From Acidobacteriota bacterium (lineage in GTDB: Bacteria; Acidobacteriota; Terriglobia; Terriglobales; Acidobacteriaceae), in the NCBI GenBank assembly GCA_021799945.1, contig JAJYZK010000244.1:1-5367 (forward strand): a stretch of 5,367 nt of DNA. The letters run 5' to 3'. The notes below the pieces were generated by a model, which made no database searches, had not been told where the DNA came from, and saw only the letters and a list, made by a program, of their open reading frames with translations. Shown one piece after another: positions 1-5,108 of this stretch. A program made the translations under genes and the position numbers. Numbering within the stretch: the stretch's first letter is position 1; each line of letters opens with the position of its first letter.

Positions 1-442
1 AATGCGCGAGCTGACGGTGCTGAGCGAGGAGGAGCAGTACGCGGCGGCCAAGGAGCTGCGCGCGCCCTACGAGCTGGTGCGGATGGTGGCCAAGAGCGGA
101 AAGCTGCCGACGCCGAATTTTTCCGCCGGGGGCATCGCCACGCCGGCCGATGCGGCGCTGATGATGCAGTTGGGCGCGGAGGCGGTGTTTGTGGGCTCCG
201 GAATCTTCATGAAGGACGGCTCGACGCCGCTGGATGTGGAGCTGGACGCCCAGGGCGCGGCGCGCAATCCCGCGGAGCGGGCGGAGGCCGAGTCCCGGGC
301 CAAAGCGATTGTGATGGCCACCGCGCATTTCGGCGACGCCAAAGTGCTGGCCGAGGTGAGCGAGCAGATGACGGGGACCATGAAGGGGCTGGCCGCGGCG
401 GGAATTGAAGAGCGCGAGCTGCTGCAGACGCGAGGCTGGTAA
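1..442 (+). CDS. pdxS: Pyridoxal 5'-phosphate synthase lyase subunit PdxS, C-terminal half (partial)
   Basis: PdxS is the synthase subunit of the DXP-independent vitamin B6 pathway. It condenses ribose 5-phosphate, glyceraldehyde 3-phosphate and ammonia supplied by PdxT into pyridoxal 5'-phosphate in the cytosol. The 146 visible residues match the C-terminal half of this (beta/alpha)8 barrel: GGIATPADAALMMQLGAEAV and then the phosphate-binding VGSGIF, with the family's usual RGW ending. The first ATG (position 2) is not the real start. It matches the internal Met-Arg of the family, so about 150 residues, including both catalytic lysines, lie upstream of the window. Position 1 is the last base of the preceding codon. 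Compared with Bacillus subtilis PdxS as I remember it, there are about 22 extra residues after GSGIF (roughly visible residues 70-102, rich in Asp, Glu and Ala). pdxT follows on the same strand, as is usual. Identification is very secure; the insertion size is from memory. Confidence 0.97.
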   Translation, partial: MRELTVLSEEEQYAAAKELRAPYELVRMVAKSGKLPTPNFSAGGIATPADAALMMQLGAEAVFVGSGIFMKDGSTPLDVELDAQGAARNPAERAEAESRAKAIVMATAHFGDAKVLAEVSEQMTGTMKGLAAAGIEERELLQTRGW

Positions 443-470
443 GGATTGACCGAGGCGCTGCAGGAAGGCC

Positions 471-476
471 GGAAGG
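471..476 (+). promoter_or_regulatory. Probable ribosome binding site of pdxT
   Basis: GGAAGG sits eight bases before the GTG at 485. It supports that start over the TTG at 446, where the only candidate (AAGGA at 441-445) directly touches the codon and leaves no spacing. The preference also rests on homology, because family members start just before the first beta strand, here RIGVLALQG. Confidence 0.5.
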
Positions 477-484
477 CGGAGGCG

Positions 485-1069
485 GTGCGGATCGGCGTGC
501 TGGCGCTGCAGGGGGATTTTGCCGCGCATGCTCAGGCGCTGCGGGAGGCGGGGGCTGCGCCGGTCGCAGTTCGCCGGCCCGCGGAGCTGGCGGGACTGGA
601 TGGTCTGGTGCTGCCGGGGGGGGAATCGACCACCCTGCTGGAGCTGCTGGAGCGCAGCGAATTTCTGGCTCCGCTGGCGGAGTTTGCCGCGTCGATGCCG
701 GTCTTCGGCACCTGCGCCGGATGCATTTTGCTGGCGGAGGAGGTCTCGCATCCCGCGCAGAAGAGCTTGGGCGCGCTGCGGGCCACGGTGGAGCGCAACG
801 CCTACGGACGGCAGAACGAGAGCAGCATCGAGACCGCTCCCACCCGGCTGCCGGGCGGGCCGCTGGAGATGGTGTATATCCGCGCTCCGCGCATTGCCCG
901 AGTGGGCGAGGGCGTGGAGGTGCTGGCCGAACGCGAGGGATACCCCGTGCTGGTGAGGCAGGGACGGCTGATGGCGGCGACGTTTCATCCGGAGTTGACG
1001 GCGGATCGCAGGGTGCATCGGCTCTTTGTGGAGCTGGCGCTGCGGGAGCGGGGAGAGCGGGAAAAATGA
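485..1069 (+). CDS. pdxT: Pyridoxal 5'-phosphate synthase glutaminase subunit PdxT
   Basis: PdxT hydrolyses glutamine and channels the ammonia to PdxS in the PLP synthase complex. It is a class I (triad) glutamine amidotransferase. From the GTG at 485 the protein has 194 residues, normal for the family, and begins with the expected RIGVLALQGDFAAH. Visible landmarks are LPGGEST (43-49), the nucleophile Cys77 in GTCAG, the NAYGRQ segment (105-110), IRAPRI (132-137), and the catalytic His168 and Glu170 in FHPEL. Start choice: an in-frame TTG at 446 would add 13 residues the family lacks, and its only purine run abuts it. The GTG at 485 has GGAAGG eight bases upstream. The gene lies 42 bases after pdxS and is almost certainly co-transcribed with it. 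An eight-G run (616-623) encodes part of the LPGGES motif. Function is secure; only the start is open. Confidence 0.96.
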   Translation: MRIGVLALQGDFAAHAQALREAGAAPVAVRRPAELAGLDGLVLPGGESTTLLELLERSEFLAPLAEFAASMPVFGTCAGCILLAEEVSHPAQKSLGALRATVERNAYGRQNESSIETAPTRLPGGPLEMVYIRAPRIARVGEGVEVLAEREGYPVLVRQGRLMAATFHPELTADRRVHRLFVELALRERGEREK

Positions 1070-1203
1070 AGGCGGGAGTTTACGCGCCCGCAGAATCGCA
1101 TCCTATCAAGCGGACCGGCCGCGCGGCCTTGAATGATGGAATGAAACTCCGGGGCCGTTTTGCAGCGAGTAGAAGCGCGGGGGAAAAGTGGAGTAAGCTT
1201 CCT

Positions 1204-1211
1204 GAGGGGGA
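1204..1211 (+). promoter_or_regulatory. Ribosome binding site of the oxidase subunit III gene
   Basis: The purine-rich GAGGGGGA lies eight bases before the ATG at 1220. It selects that codon over the upstream in-frame TTG at 1160. Confidence 0.6.
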
Positions 1212-1219
1212 GATTTGCG

Positions 1220-1987
1220 ATGCCCGCCACCTTTACCCGAATCCCTGCCGATACGGAACGGAAAGACACCGGCATCGGCGGAAAACCGCCAGCGGACCGG
1301 CGCCCGACCGGGGGCGGCGGCGAGGGTGACGATTGGGAGCGCCGAGGCCATGGACGGCGCGGGCAGCGGGGACCGCGCGAGATGCTGGGGCGGTACCGGA
1401 TGCTGCTGGTTTTCGGGCTTGCCGGCGATCTGATGTTCTTCGTGGCGCTGGTCTGCGCCTTCTTCGCCCGGCAGTCCGGCGGGCACTTCAGCGACGGAGA
1501 CCGCTGGGTGCTGGACTGGCGGCCCACGGCCCTGCCGCCGATTCTCTATCTCAATACGGCCATCATGCTGCTGAGCAGCCTCACGATGGAGGTGGGCCGG
1601 CGGAGCTTTTTCCGGGAGGCCGATGTGATGGACGAATGGTTGGGGCTGGGCCGCCCGACCGTGAGGGCCGGGGCGCCGTGGCTGGCGGCGACAGCGGCTC
1701 TGGGCTCGCTCTTTCTCGTCGGCCAGTGGATCGCCTGGAAGCAACTGGTGGCCGAAGGCGTGTATTTCGCCTCCAATCCCAGCAGCCACTTCTTTTACCT
1801 GATCACGGGAGCGCATGGGCTGCACCTGCTGCTGGGCGTGGTGGCTCTGGCCTCCGCCATGTTTGCGCTGGTGCTGGTTCGCCGCCTGGAAAAACGGCAG
1901 GTGGTGGTGGACTGCGCCGCCTGGTACTGGCACGCCATGGGGCTGTTCTGGCTGCTGCTCTTCGGATTGCTGGTGTTCTGCCAGTAA
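1220..1987 (+). CDS. ctaE: Heme-copper (cytochrome c) oxidase subunit III, five-helix form
   Basis: Subunit III is the metal-free integral membrane subunit that stabilises the catalytic subunit of aa3-type heme-copper oxidases. The 255-residue protein has a soluble, charged N-terminus (1-57, with a GGGG run at 31-34 and many Arg/Asp) and about five membrane helices: 59-83, 106-126, 154-176, 190-220 and 234-254. Family hallmarks are MEVGRRSFF (123-131), the motif HFFYLITGAHGLHLLLG (190-206) and the last helix starting AAWYWHAMGLFW. Mitochondrial-type subunit III has seven helices; the first two are missing here, as in many bacterial five-helix forms. The ATG at 1220 follows a purine-rich GAGGGGGA with eight bases of spacing. 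A TTG 60 bases upstream has no such site. No subunit I, II or assembly gene is visible, so it appears separate from the rest of an oxidase operon. It lies 150 bp after pdxT and may have its own promoter, though I could not find a clear one. The symbol follows the usual bacterial name for this subunit. Confidence 0.93.
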   Translation: MPATFTRIPADTERKDTGIGGKPPADRRPTGGGGEGDDWERRGHGRRGQRGPREMLGRYRMLLVFGLAGDLMFFVALVCAFFARQSGGHFSDGDRWVLDWRPTALPPILYLNTAIMLLSSLTMEVGRRSFFREADVMDEWLGLGRPTVRAGAPWLAATAALGSLFLVGQWIAWKQLVAEGVYFASNPSSHFFYLITGAHGLHLLLGVVALASAMFALVLVRRLEKRQVVVDCAAWYWHAMGLFWLLLFGLLVFCQ

Positions 1988-2066
1988 CCGGCTGCCGAGG
2001 GCCGAGCGGCGCGAATCCGCGTCGCACAGGCGGGCTCCTGCGCCCCGCGCCTCAATTTCCCGCCTC

Positions 2067-2111
2067 TCCCTGCTCCTCACTTCCCTGTATCTCGCTTCCC
2101 TGCTCCTAACT
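2067..2111. repeat. Three-copy 15-bp tandem repeat
   Basis: Three contiguous 15-base units are visible on the plus strand: TCCCTGCTCCTCACT (2067-2081), TCCCTGTATCTCGCT (2082-2096) and TCCCTGCTCCTAACT (2097-2111). Units 1 and 3 differ at one base; the middle unit differs from unit 1 at four. The array lies entirely in the gap after the oxidase subunit III gene and is pyrimidine-rich. A unit length divisible by three would keep frame if translated, but no believable gene covers it. It may be a minisatellite remnant or a genome-wide dispersed intergenic repeat. Confidence 0.8.
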
Positions 2112-2163
2112 TCAGTAACCCGCCGCGCCGCTCCCTCCGCCGTACTCAGGATTTGAGAGACAG

Positions 2164-2209
2164 CGGCGATTCCGTCGTGTACACTGCTGTGCCTAATACG
2201 GAATCGCCG
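2164..2209. repeat. Perfect 12-bp inverted repeat with 22-base loop upstream of the zinc-ribbon gene
   Basis: The left arm CGGCGATTCCGT (2164-2175) is the exact reverse complement of the right arm ACGGAATCGCCG (2198-2209). A further G-U pair is possible at 2163/2210. The loop (2176-2197) contains its own 8-bp palindrome, GTGTACAC (2177-2184). No T-tract follows, so this is not a classic intrinsic terminator. It lies about 140 bases before the ATG at 2347. It could be a structured leader element, an operator, a bidirectional transcript-end hairpin, or a dispersed palindromic element. The sequence does not decide between these. Confidence 0.75.
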
Positions 2210-2346
2210 TGGCAATGCGTTGGCCAAAAGAGGCTCTTCTCTGCGGCGAGCGAAGAGCGGATCCCAGGGCTGCGGCGGTCCGGCGCATTCCCACAGGCGC
2301 TATTTCCTACGCGGCGCCATTCCCATCCGGTACAAGGAGAACGATC

Positions 2347-2829
2347 ATGAGCTTTTGCCCAACTTGTGGAACCGCACTCGCCGAAGGCGTCAGCACCTGC
2401 CCGGCTTGCAGCGGCGCGCGAAGCGCCGCCGGGCCGGGGATCGTCGCAACCGCTACCCCGGCCTCTTCCGCGGCCGGATTGGAACCGAATGTGGCAGCCG
2501 CGCTGGCCTACCTGGCGGGGCTGCTCACCGGGGCGCTTTTTCTGCTGATCGACCCCTACAAGAGCGACCGCCTCGTACGCTTTCACGCCTACCAATCGAT
2601 TTTCTTCAATGTCGCCTGGATCGTTTTCTGGATGGCGTGGTCGATCGTCGGGGTGGTGCTGGGAGCGATGACCCGGGGTCTGTTTTTTTTGTTGCAGGTT
2701 CCGGTCGATCTGATTCTCTTTGCCGGCGGATTCGCGCTGTGGCTGTATCTGATGTACTCCGCCTGGCATGGAAAGATGTTTCGGATTCCATGGATCGGCG
2801 AGATGGCCGAGCGACAGGCGGGCCTGTAA
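2347..2829 (+). CDS. Zinc-ribbon membrane protein, DUF4870/Tic20-like
   Basis: This is a 160-residue protein of unknown function. An N-terminal zinc ribbon carries two CxxC knuckles (Cys4/Cys7 and Cys18/Cys21). A low-complexity Ala/Ser/Pro linker (22-46) follows. The hydrophobic part begins with NVAAALAYLAGLLTG (48-62) and contains DPYKSDRLVRFHAYQSI (69-85), the pattern of the DUF4870/Tic20-like family. Predicted helices are about 49-68, 84-108 and 112-137. The ribbon is expected to be cytoplasmic. The role is unknown; the family name refers to distant resemblance to a chloroplast import component and is not evidence of protein import. The ATG at 2347 follows AAGGAGA with a six-base gap. An in-frame GTG at 2209 would add 46 residues with no ribosome binding site and no family support. 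An eight-T run (2683-2690) lies in the coding sequence at Leu-Phe-Phe-Leu. The family call is from pattern recognition. Confidence 0.85.
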   Translation: MSFCPTCGTALAEGVSTCPACSGARSAAGPGIVATATPASSAAGLEPNVAAALAYLAGLLTGALFLLIDPYKSDRLVRFHAYQSIFFNVAWIVFWMAWSIVGVVLGAMTRGLFFLLQVPVDLILFAGGFALWLYLMYSAWHGKMFRIPWIGEMAERQAGL

Positions 2830-2888
2830 TCCGCCTGGCGGAGAGAGGTTGACGACGCCGTAATTTGCGCGAAGCATGGCGGCGAAGA

Positions 2889-2914
2889 GCGGTATTTCCG
2901 TGAGGAAACGCCGC
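2889..2914 (+). other. GUGA-tetraloop hairpin in the leader of the DUF1080 gene
   Basis: TTTCC (2895-2899) pairs with GGAAA (2904-2908) around a four-base GTGA loop, which as RNA is a GNRA tetraloop. After one A-C mismatch (2894/2909), pairing resumes with a U-G pair (2893/2910) and four Watson-Crick pairs (2889-2892 with 2911-2914). The stem ends 43 bases before the ATG at 2958, far enough to leave the ribosome binding site free. It is a plausible folded leader element with no recognised family. Chance occurrence cannot be excluded in GC-rich DNA. Confidence 0.4.
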
Positions 2915-2957
2915 AAGGGGATCGAGTGCGCCGAAGCGCGGCTTGGAGGGAGCAACG

Positions 2958-3770
2958 ATGACAGGCAGGAGAATGGCGGCGGCGCTGGGCATGGCGCTGA
3001 GCGGGGCGGTGTTGTGCGCGCAGACGGCGGCTCCGGCGAAGCAGGATTCTTCCGGGTTTCACGAGCCGCGGCCGATGGACTTTGCGGACCACACGGGATA
3101 TGAACGGATCTTCGACGGCTCCGATCTGAAGGGGTGGGATGGAGATCCCTCGATCTGGCGGGTGCAAAATGGGGCCATTGTGGGAGAATCCACGGCGGAG
3201 AAGCCGGTGGGAAACAGCTACATCGCCTATCGGAGATACCAGGGGAAGGACTTCGACCTGAAGCTGGAGATCATGGTGGAAAAAGGGGGTGGGAGCGGCA
3301 TTCAATACCGCAGCCTGACGGGCGAGCCATGGCGGCGGCTTCGTCCCGGAGAGCCGGAGCCGAATCTGAACTGGATGATGACCGGTCCGCAGGCGGATTT
3401 CTGGTATCCGGTGAGTCCGCGGACCGAGGAATGGACGGGGCAGTTTTATTCGGAGAACACGCCTCTGGGCATCGTGGCCTGGCGGGGCGAGGTGGTGAAT
3501 GCGCCGGCGGGGGAGACGCCGCAGCTTGTGGGCAACATCGCCGGGCGGGATCCGCTGGGCGGGTATGTGCGGGTGAACGGATGGAACCAATACCTGATCA
3601 TGGCCCGGGGAGGAACATTTCTGCACATACTGAACGGCCAGCTTATGGCGGTTCTGGTGGACGACGATCCGAAGTCGACCAACAATCGGCCGGGCATGAT
3701 CGGCATTGAGATCGAAGGAACGCCGTGCAAGGTTTCGGTGCGGAACATCTGGCTGAAGAAACTGGAATAG
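2958..3770 (+). CDS. Secreted DUF1080 / 3-keto-disaccharide hydrolase-domain protein
   Basis: This 270-residue exported protein carries the DUF1080 domain (PF06439, now called 3-keto-disaccharide hydrolase), a concanavalin-like jelly-roll fold common in Acidobacteria, Planctomycetes and Bacteroidetes and linked to sugar breakdown. Residues 1-21 form a signal peptide: Arg4-Arg5, a hydrophobic core, then LCAQT. Cys20 is not in a good lipobox because Leu precedes it, so signal peptidase I cleavage near 21-25 is more likely. The mature domain starts with the diagnostic IFDGSDLKGW (51-60). It continues through WRVQNGAIVGES (67-78) and the GGGSGIQYRS segment, and ends in VRNIWLKKLE. The ATG at 2958 follows GGAGGGAG with a five-base gap. 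The gene stands alone on this strand and converges with the radical SAM gene 21 bp away. Actual substrate and catalysis are unproven; the domain also occurs in binding modules. Confidence 0.92.
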   Translation: MTGRRMAAALGMALSGAVLCAQTAAPAKQDSSGFHEPRPMDFADHTGYERIFDGSDLKGWDGDPSIWRVQNGAIVGESTAEKPVGNSYIAYRRYQGKDFDLKLEIMVEKGGGSGIQYRSLTGEPWRRLRPGEPEPNLNWMMTGPQADFWYPVSPRTEEWTGQFYSENTPLGIVAWRGEVVNAPAGETPQLVGNIAGRDPLGGYVRVNGWNQYLIMARGGTFLHILNGQLMAVLVDDDPKSTNNRPGMIGIEIEGTPCKVSVRNIWLKKLE

Positions 3771-3791
3771 CAGATCCGCCGGGGGCGTAGG

Positions 3792-4817
3792 TTATTTGGA
3801 GTTGTTGAGAATGCTGAAGGTGGGGGGAGCGGGGAGGCTGCGCCGGGCATGCAGGAGGCGCACCGCGGCGCCCACCCGCTCGGAGGCGCTGAGCAGGCCG
3901 CCGGCGGTCAAGCCGGGAAGCAGTTTGACATGGCCCACGGCGGCTAGGCCGATGGAGGCGATGCATCCGCACTGGGAACAATCCGGGTCGCCGCCGAACT
4001 GGCAGGGTTCGATGCGGGTGGAGAGGTCGGCGGAGATGGAGCGCGTGACGCGGGCGAAGATGCACTCCTGCGGCGACTGCGGCGGGTGGCGCAGCTCGCG
4101 GATCATCAGCGGGTTCATGTGGAATTTGGGAAAGAGGGGCATGAGGCGCTCGAACTCGACGGCCACGGCGGAGCGTTGCTCCGGCGTGAGAATCTCAGGA
4201 CCCTGAGCCCCGCGCTGCGGGGTGAAGAGGCTGATCCAGACGCGCTGGACCTCGGGCCGCGCGCTCCAGAAGCGCAAAAACTCCTCCAGATAGCCGGGCC
4301 GGCCGGCGATCTGGCCGGTGACGGTGCAGTGGATGGTGACCCGGCCGCCGGCAATGGACTTGAGGATGCGCTCGTAGGTGGCCGGCTTGCGCCGCTCGTC
4401 GTGCTCCGGCTGGAGGCCGTCCACGGAGACGGAGATGGTGAGGCGGGAGAGGCTGCGGTGCACCCGGGGAAGCTCGCGGAAGGCGCTGGTGACGACCTGC
4501 ACATGGATGCGTCGGGCGTCGAGCTGCGGGAGGAGCTGCTCCAGCTCGCGGTGGCGGACCAGAGGGTCGCCGCCGACCAGGGAGAGATGCAAGGGGCGCT
4601 CGCGATCGACAAGCTCCAGCACGCGGCGCACCAGCTCGTCGCCCCGGAAGTCGGAGAGCTGGCGGAGGGTGACGCCTTCCCCGCCGAGATGGCCCTCGTC
4701 GTAGGCGTAACAGCCCGGACAGCGCAGCGGACACTCCCGCGTGATCTCGATGGAGAGCGCCGGTTTTCCGCCGATCAATGTTCTGCCCCAAGCTCCGAGA
4801 AGATCCGCAGTCCGCAT
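3792..4817 (-). CDS. Radical SAM protein with C-terminal cysteine cluster, function unknown
   Basis: This 341-residue enzyme has a radical SAM core. The [4Fe-4S] motif CxxxCxxC is Cys29, Cys33 and Cys36 (CPLRCPGC), followed by an aromatic residue as expected. SLVGGDPL (79-86) is the GGE-like SAM-binding strand and SVSVDGL (129-135) is a further barrel strand. The C-terminus carries Cys252 and a cluster of Cys272, Cys280, Cys283 and Cys285 (PCQFGGDPDCSQCGC), resembling a twitch/SPASM region that may bind a second Fe-S cluster. I recall very similar proteins in many Acidobacteria, but no reaction that I can name. The frame stays open for 96 more codons upstream, but that part is Pro/Arg low complexity. 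I chose the ATG at 4817 because conserved-looking sequence begins there. Its ribosome binding site is weak: a GGGG ten bases away, with a stronger GGAGGGG too distant. Family assignment is firm; substrate is unknown. Confidence 0.92.
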   Translation of the reverse strand: MRTADLLGAWGRTLIGGKPALSIEITRECPLRCPGCYAYDEGHLGGEGVTLRQLSDFRGDELVRRVLELVDRERPLHLSLVGGDPLVRHRELEQLLPQLDARRIHVQVVTSAFRELPRVHRSLSRLTISVSVDGLQPEHDERRKPATYERILKSIAGGRVTIHCTVTGQIAGRPGYLEEFLRFWSARPEVQRVWISLFTPQRGAQGPEILTPEQRSAVAVEFERLMPLFPKFHMNPLMIRELRHPPQSPQECIFARVTRSISADLSTRIEPCQFGGDPDCSQCGCIASIGLAAVGHVKLLPGLTAGGLLSASERVGAAVRLLHARRSLPAPPTFSILNNSK

Positions 4818-5108
4818 TTGCCGGCAGCCCCAAGCCCTACCCCTCCAGTATTGCCGCTTGCGGGCGGAAGCGCAACCCGCCAAGCGCGTGGCTGCGGGAG
4901 GTGGAGGCGGGCGGCGGCGAGGCGGTCCGGGCGTCAACGCCGGGGATCGAAGCGGAGAGGGGTCGCCACAGGCCGGAGGGCGGCGGCGCGGCGTCCGAAA
5001 AAGATTGCAGCAACGGTTACAATGTGGCGATCGGTTTGCAGGAAGCGCCTTCATTCCGGAGGGTGGCGAAGAAATGCCGGCAGACATCGAGGCGGATAAG
5101 GGCAAGAG
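4818..5108. other. Divergent intergenic region between the radical SAM gene and the DUF551-like gene
   Basis: This 291-bp region separates two divergent starts and should hold promoters for both. Open frames run through it on both strands, but they are low-complexity (Arg, Pro, Gly, Ala) and look like shadows of high GC. On the minus strand, a purine-rich GGAGGGGTAGGG (4835-4846) lies 17 bases before the radical SAM start. On the plus strand, the only promoter-like element is the -10-like hexamer at 5018-5023. I saw no dyad strong enough to call an operator. Confidence 0.5.
5018..5023 (+). promoter_or_regulatory. Possible -10 element for the DUF551-like gene
   Basis: TACAAT matches the bacterial -10 consensus TATAAT at five of six bases, in GC-rich surroundings, 85 bases before the ATG at 5109. 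No good -35 hexamer lies 16-18 bases upstream; the best register is CCGAAA at 4995-5000. This is a weak call. Confidence 0.25.

Larger units (their letters stand above)
1988..2346 (+). other. Intergenic region and long leader of the zinc-ribbon membrane protein gene
   Basis: This 359-bp stretch holds no gene I can support. From about 2040 to 2145 the plus strand is strongly pyrimidine-rich (C and T), unlike the G-rich coding strands on either side, and includes a 15-bp tandem repeat. From 2164 on come three dyads: the perfect 12-bp inverted repeat at 2164-2209, the near-palindrome AAGAGGCTCTT at 2228-2238, and the 7-bp pair GCTCTTC / GAAGAGC at 2233-2239 and 2252-2258. The last two overlap and would be mutually exclusive. 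No convincing -35/-10 pair and no stem with a T-tract were found. The gap may combine the 3' end of the oxidase transcript with the leader of the next gene. Confidence 0.55.

Noticed and set aside
1117..1128. GGCCGCGCGGCC perfect palindrome between pdxT and the oxidase gene, considered as a terminator or operator
   Set aside because: It has no loop and no T-tract, and short GC-only palindromes are common by chance in this composition.
1066..1329. Possible 87-residue ORF whose ATG overlaps the pdxT stop (ATGA), with purine-rich sequence upstream
   Set aside because: It overlaps the first 110 bases of the well-supported oxidase subunit III gene in another frame, and its protein has no recognisable features and ends in Arg/Pro-rich low complexity.
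2153..2350. 65-residue ORF from TTG that ends in an ATGA overlap with the zinc-ribbon gene, considered as a coupled leader peptide
   Set aside because: The start has no usable ribosome binding site, the frame is explained by the inverted repeat and GC bias, and the downstream gene has its own strong AAGGAG.
2815..2837. Stem CAGGCGG / CCGCCTG with nine-base loop spanning the stop of the zinc-ribbon gene, considered as an intrinsic terminator
   Set aside because: No T-tract follows and a competing short hairpin (2830-2842) uses the same bases; the 7-bp stem alone is weak evidence.
2849..2877. TTGACG at 2849-2854 as a -35 for the DUF1080 gene
   Set aside because: At 17-base spacing the -10 would be AAGCAT, a poor match; the better TAATTT is only six bases away.
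3771..3791. Short CGCC-GGG-GGCG hairpin in the convergent 21-bp gap, considered as a bidirectional terminator
   Set aside because: Only a four-base-pair stem with no flanking T-tract on either strand.
4086..5099. Long plus-strand ORF antisense to the radical SAM gene
   Set aside because: It is an open frame forced by high GC; its protein is Gly/Ala/Asp/Leu low complexity and it lies opposite a clear enzyme gene.
4818..5105. 96-codon N-terminal extension of the radical SAM frame on the minus strand
   Set aside because: The extension is Pro/Arg-rich low complexity lacking any domain, while conserved-looking sequence starts at the ATG at 4817.
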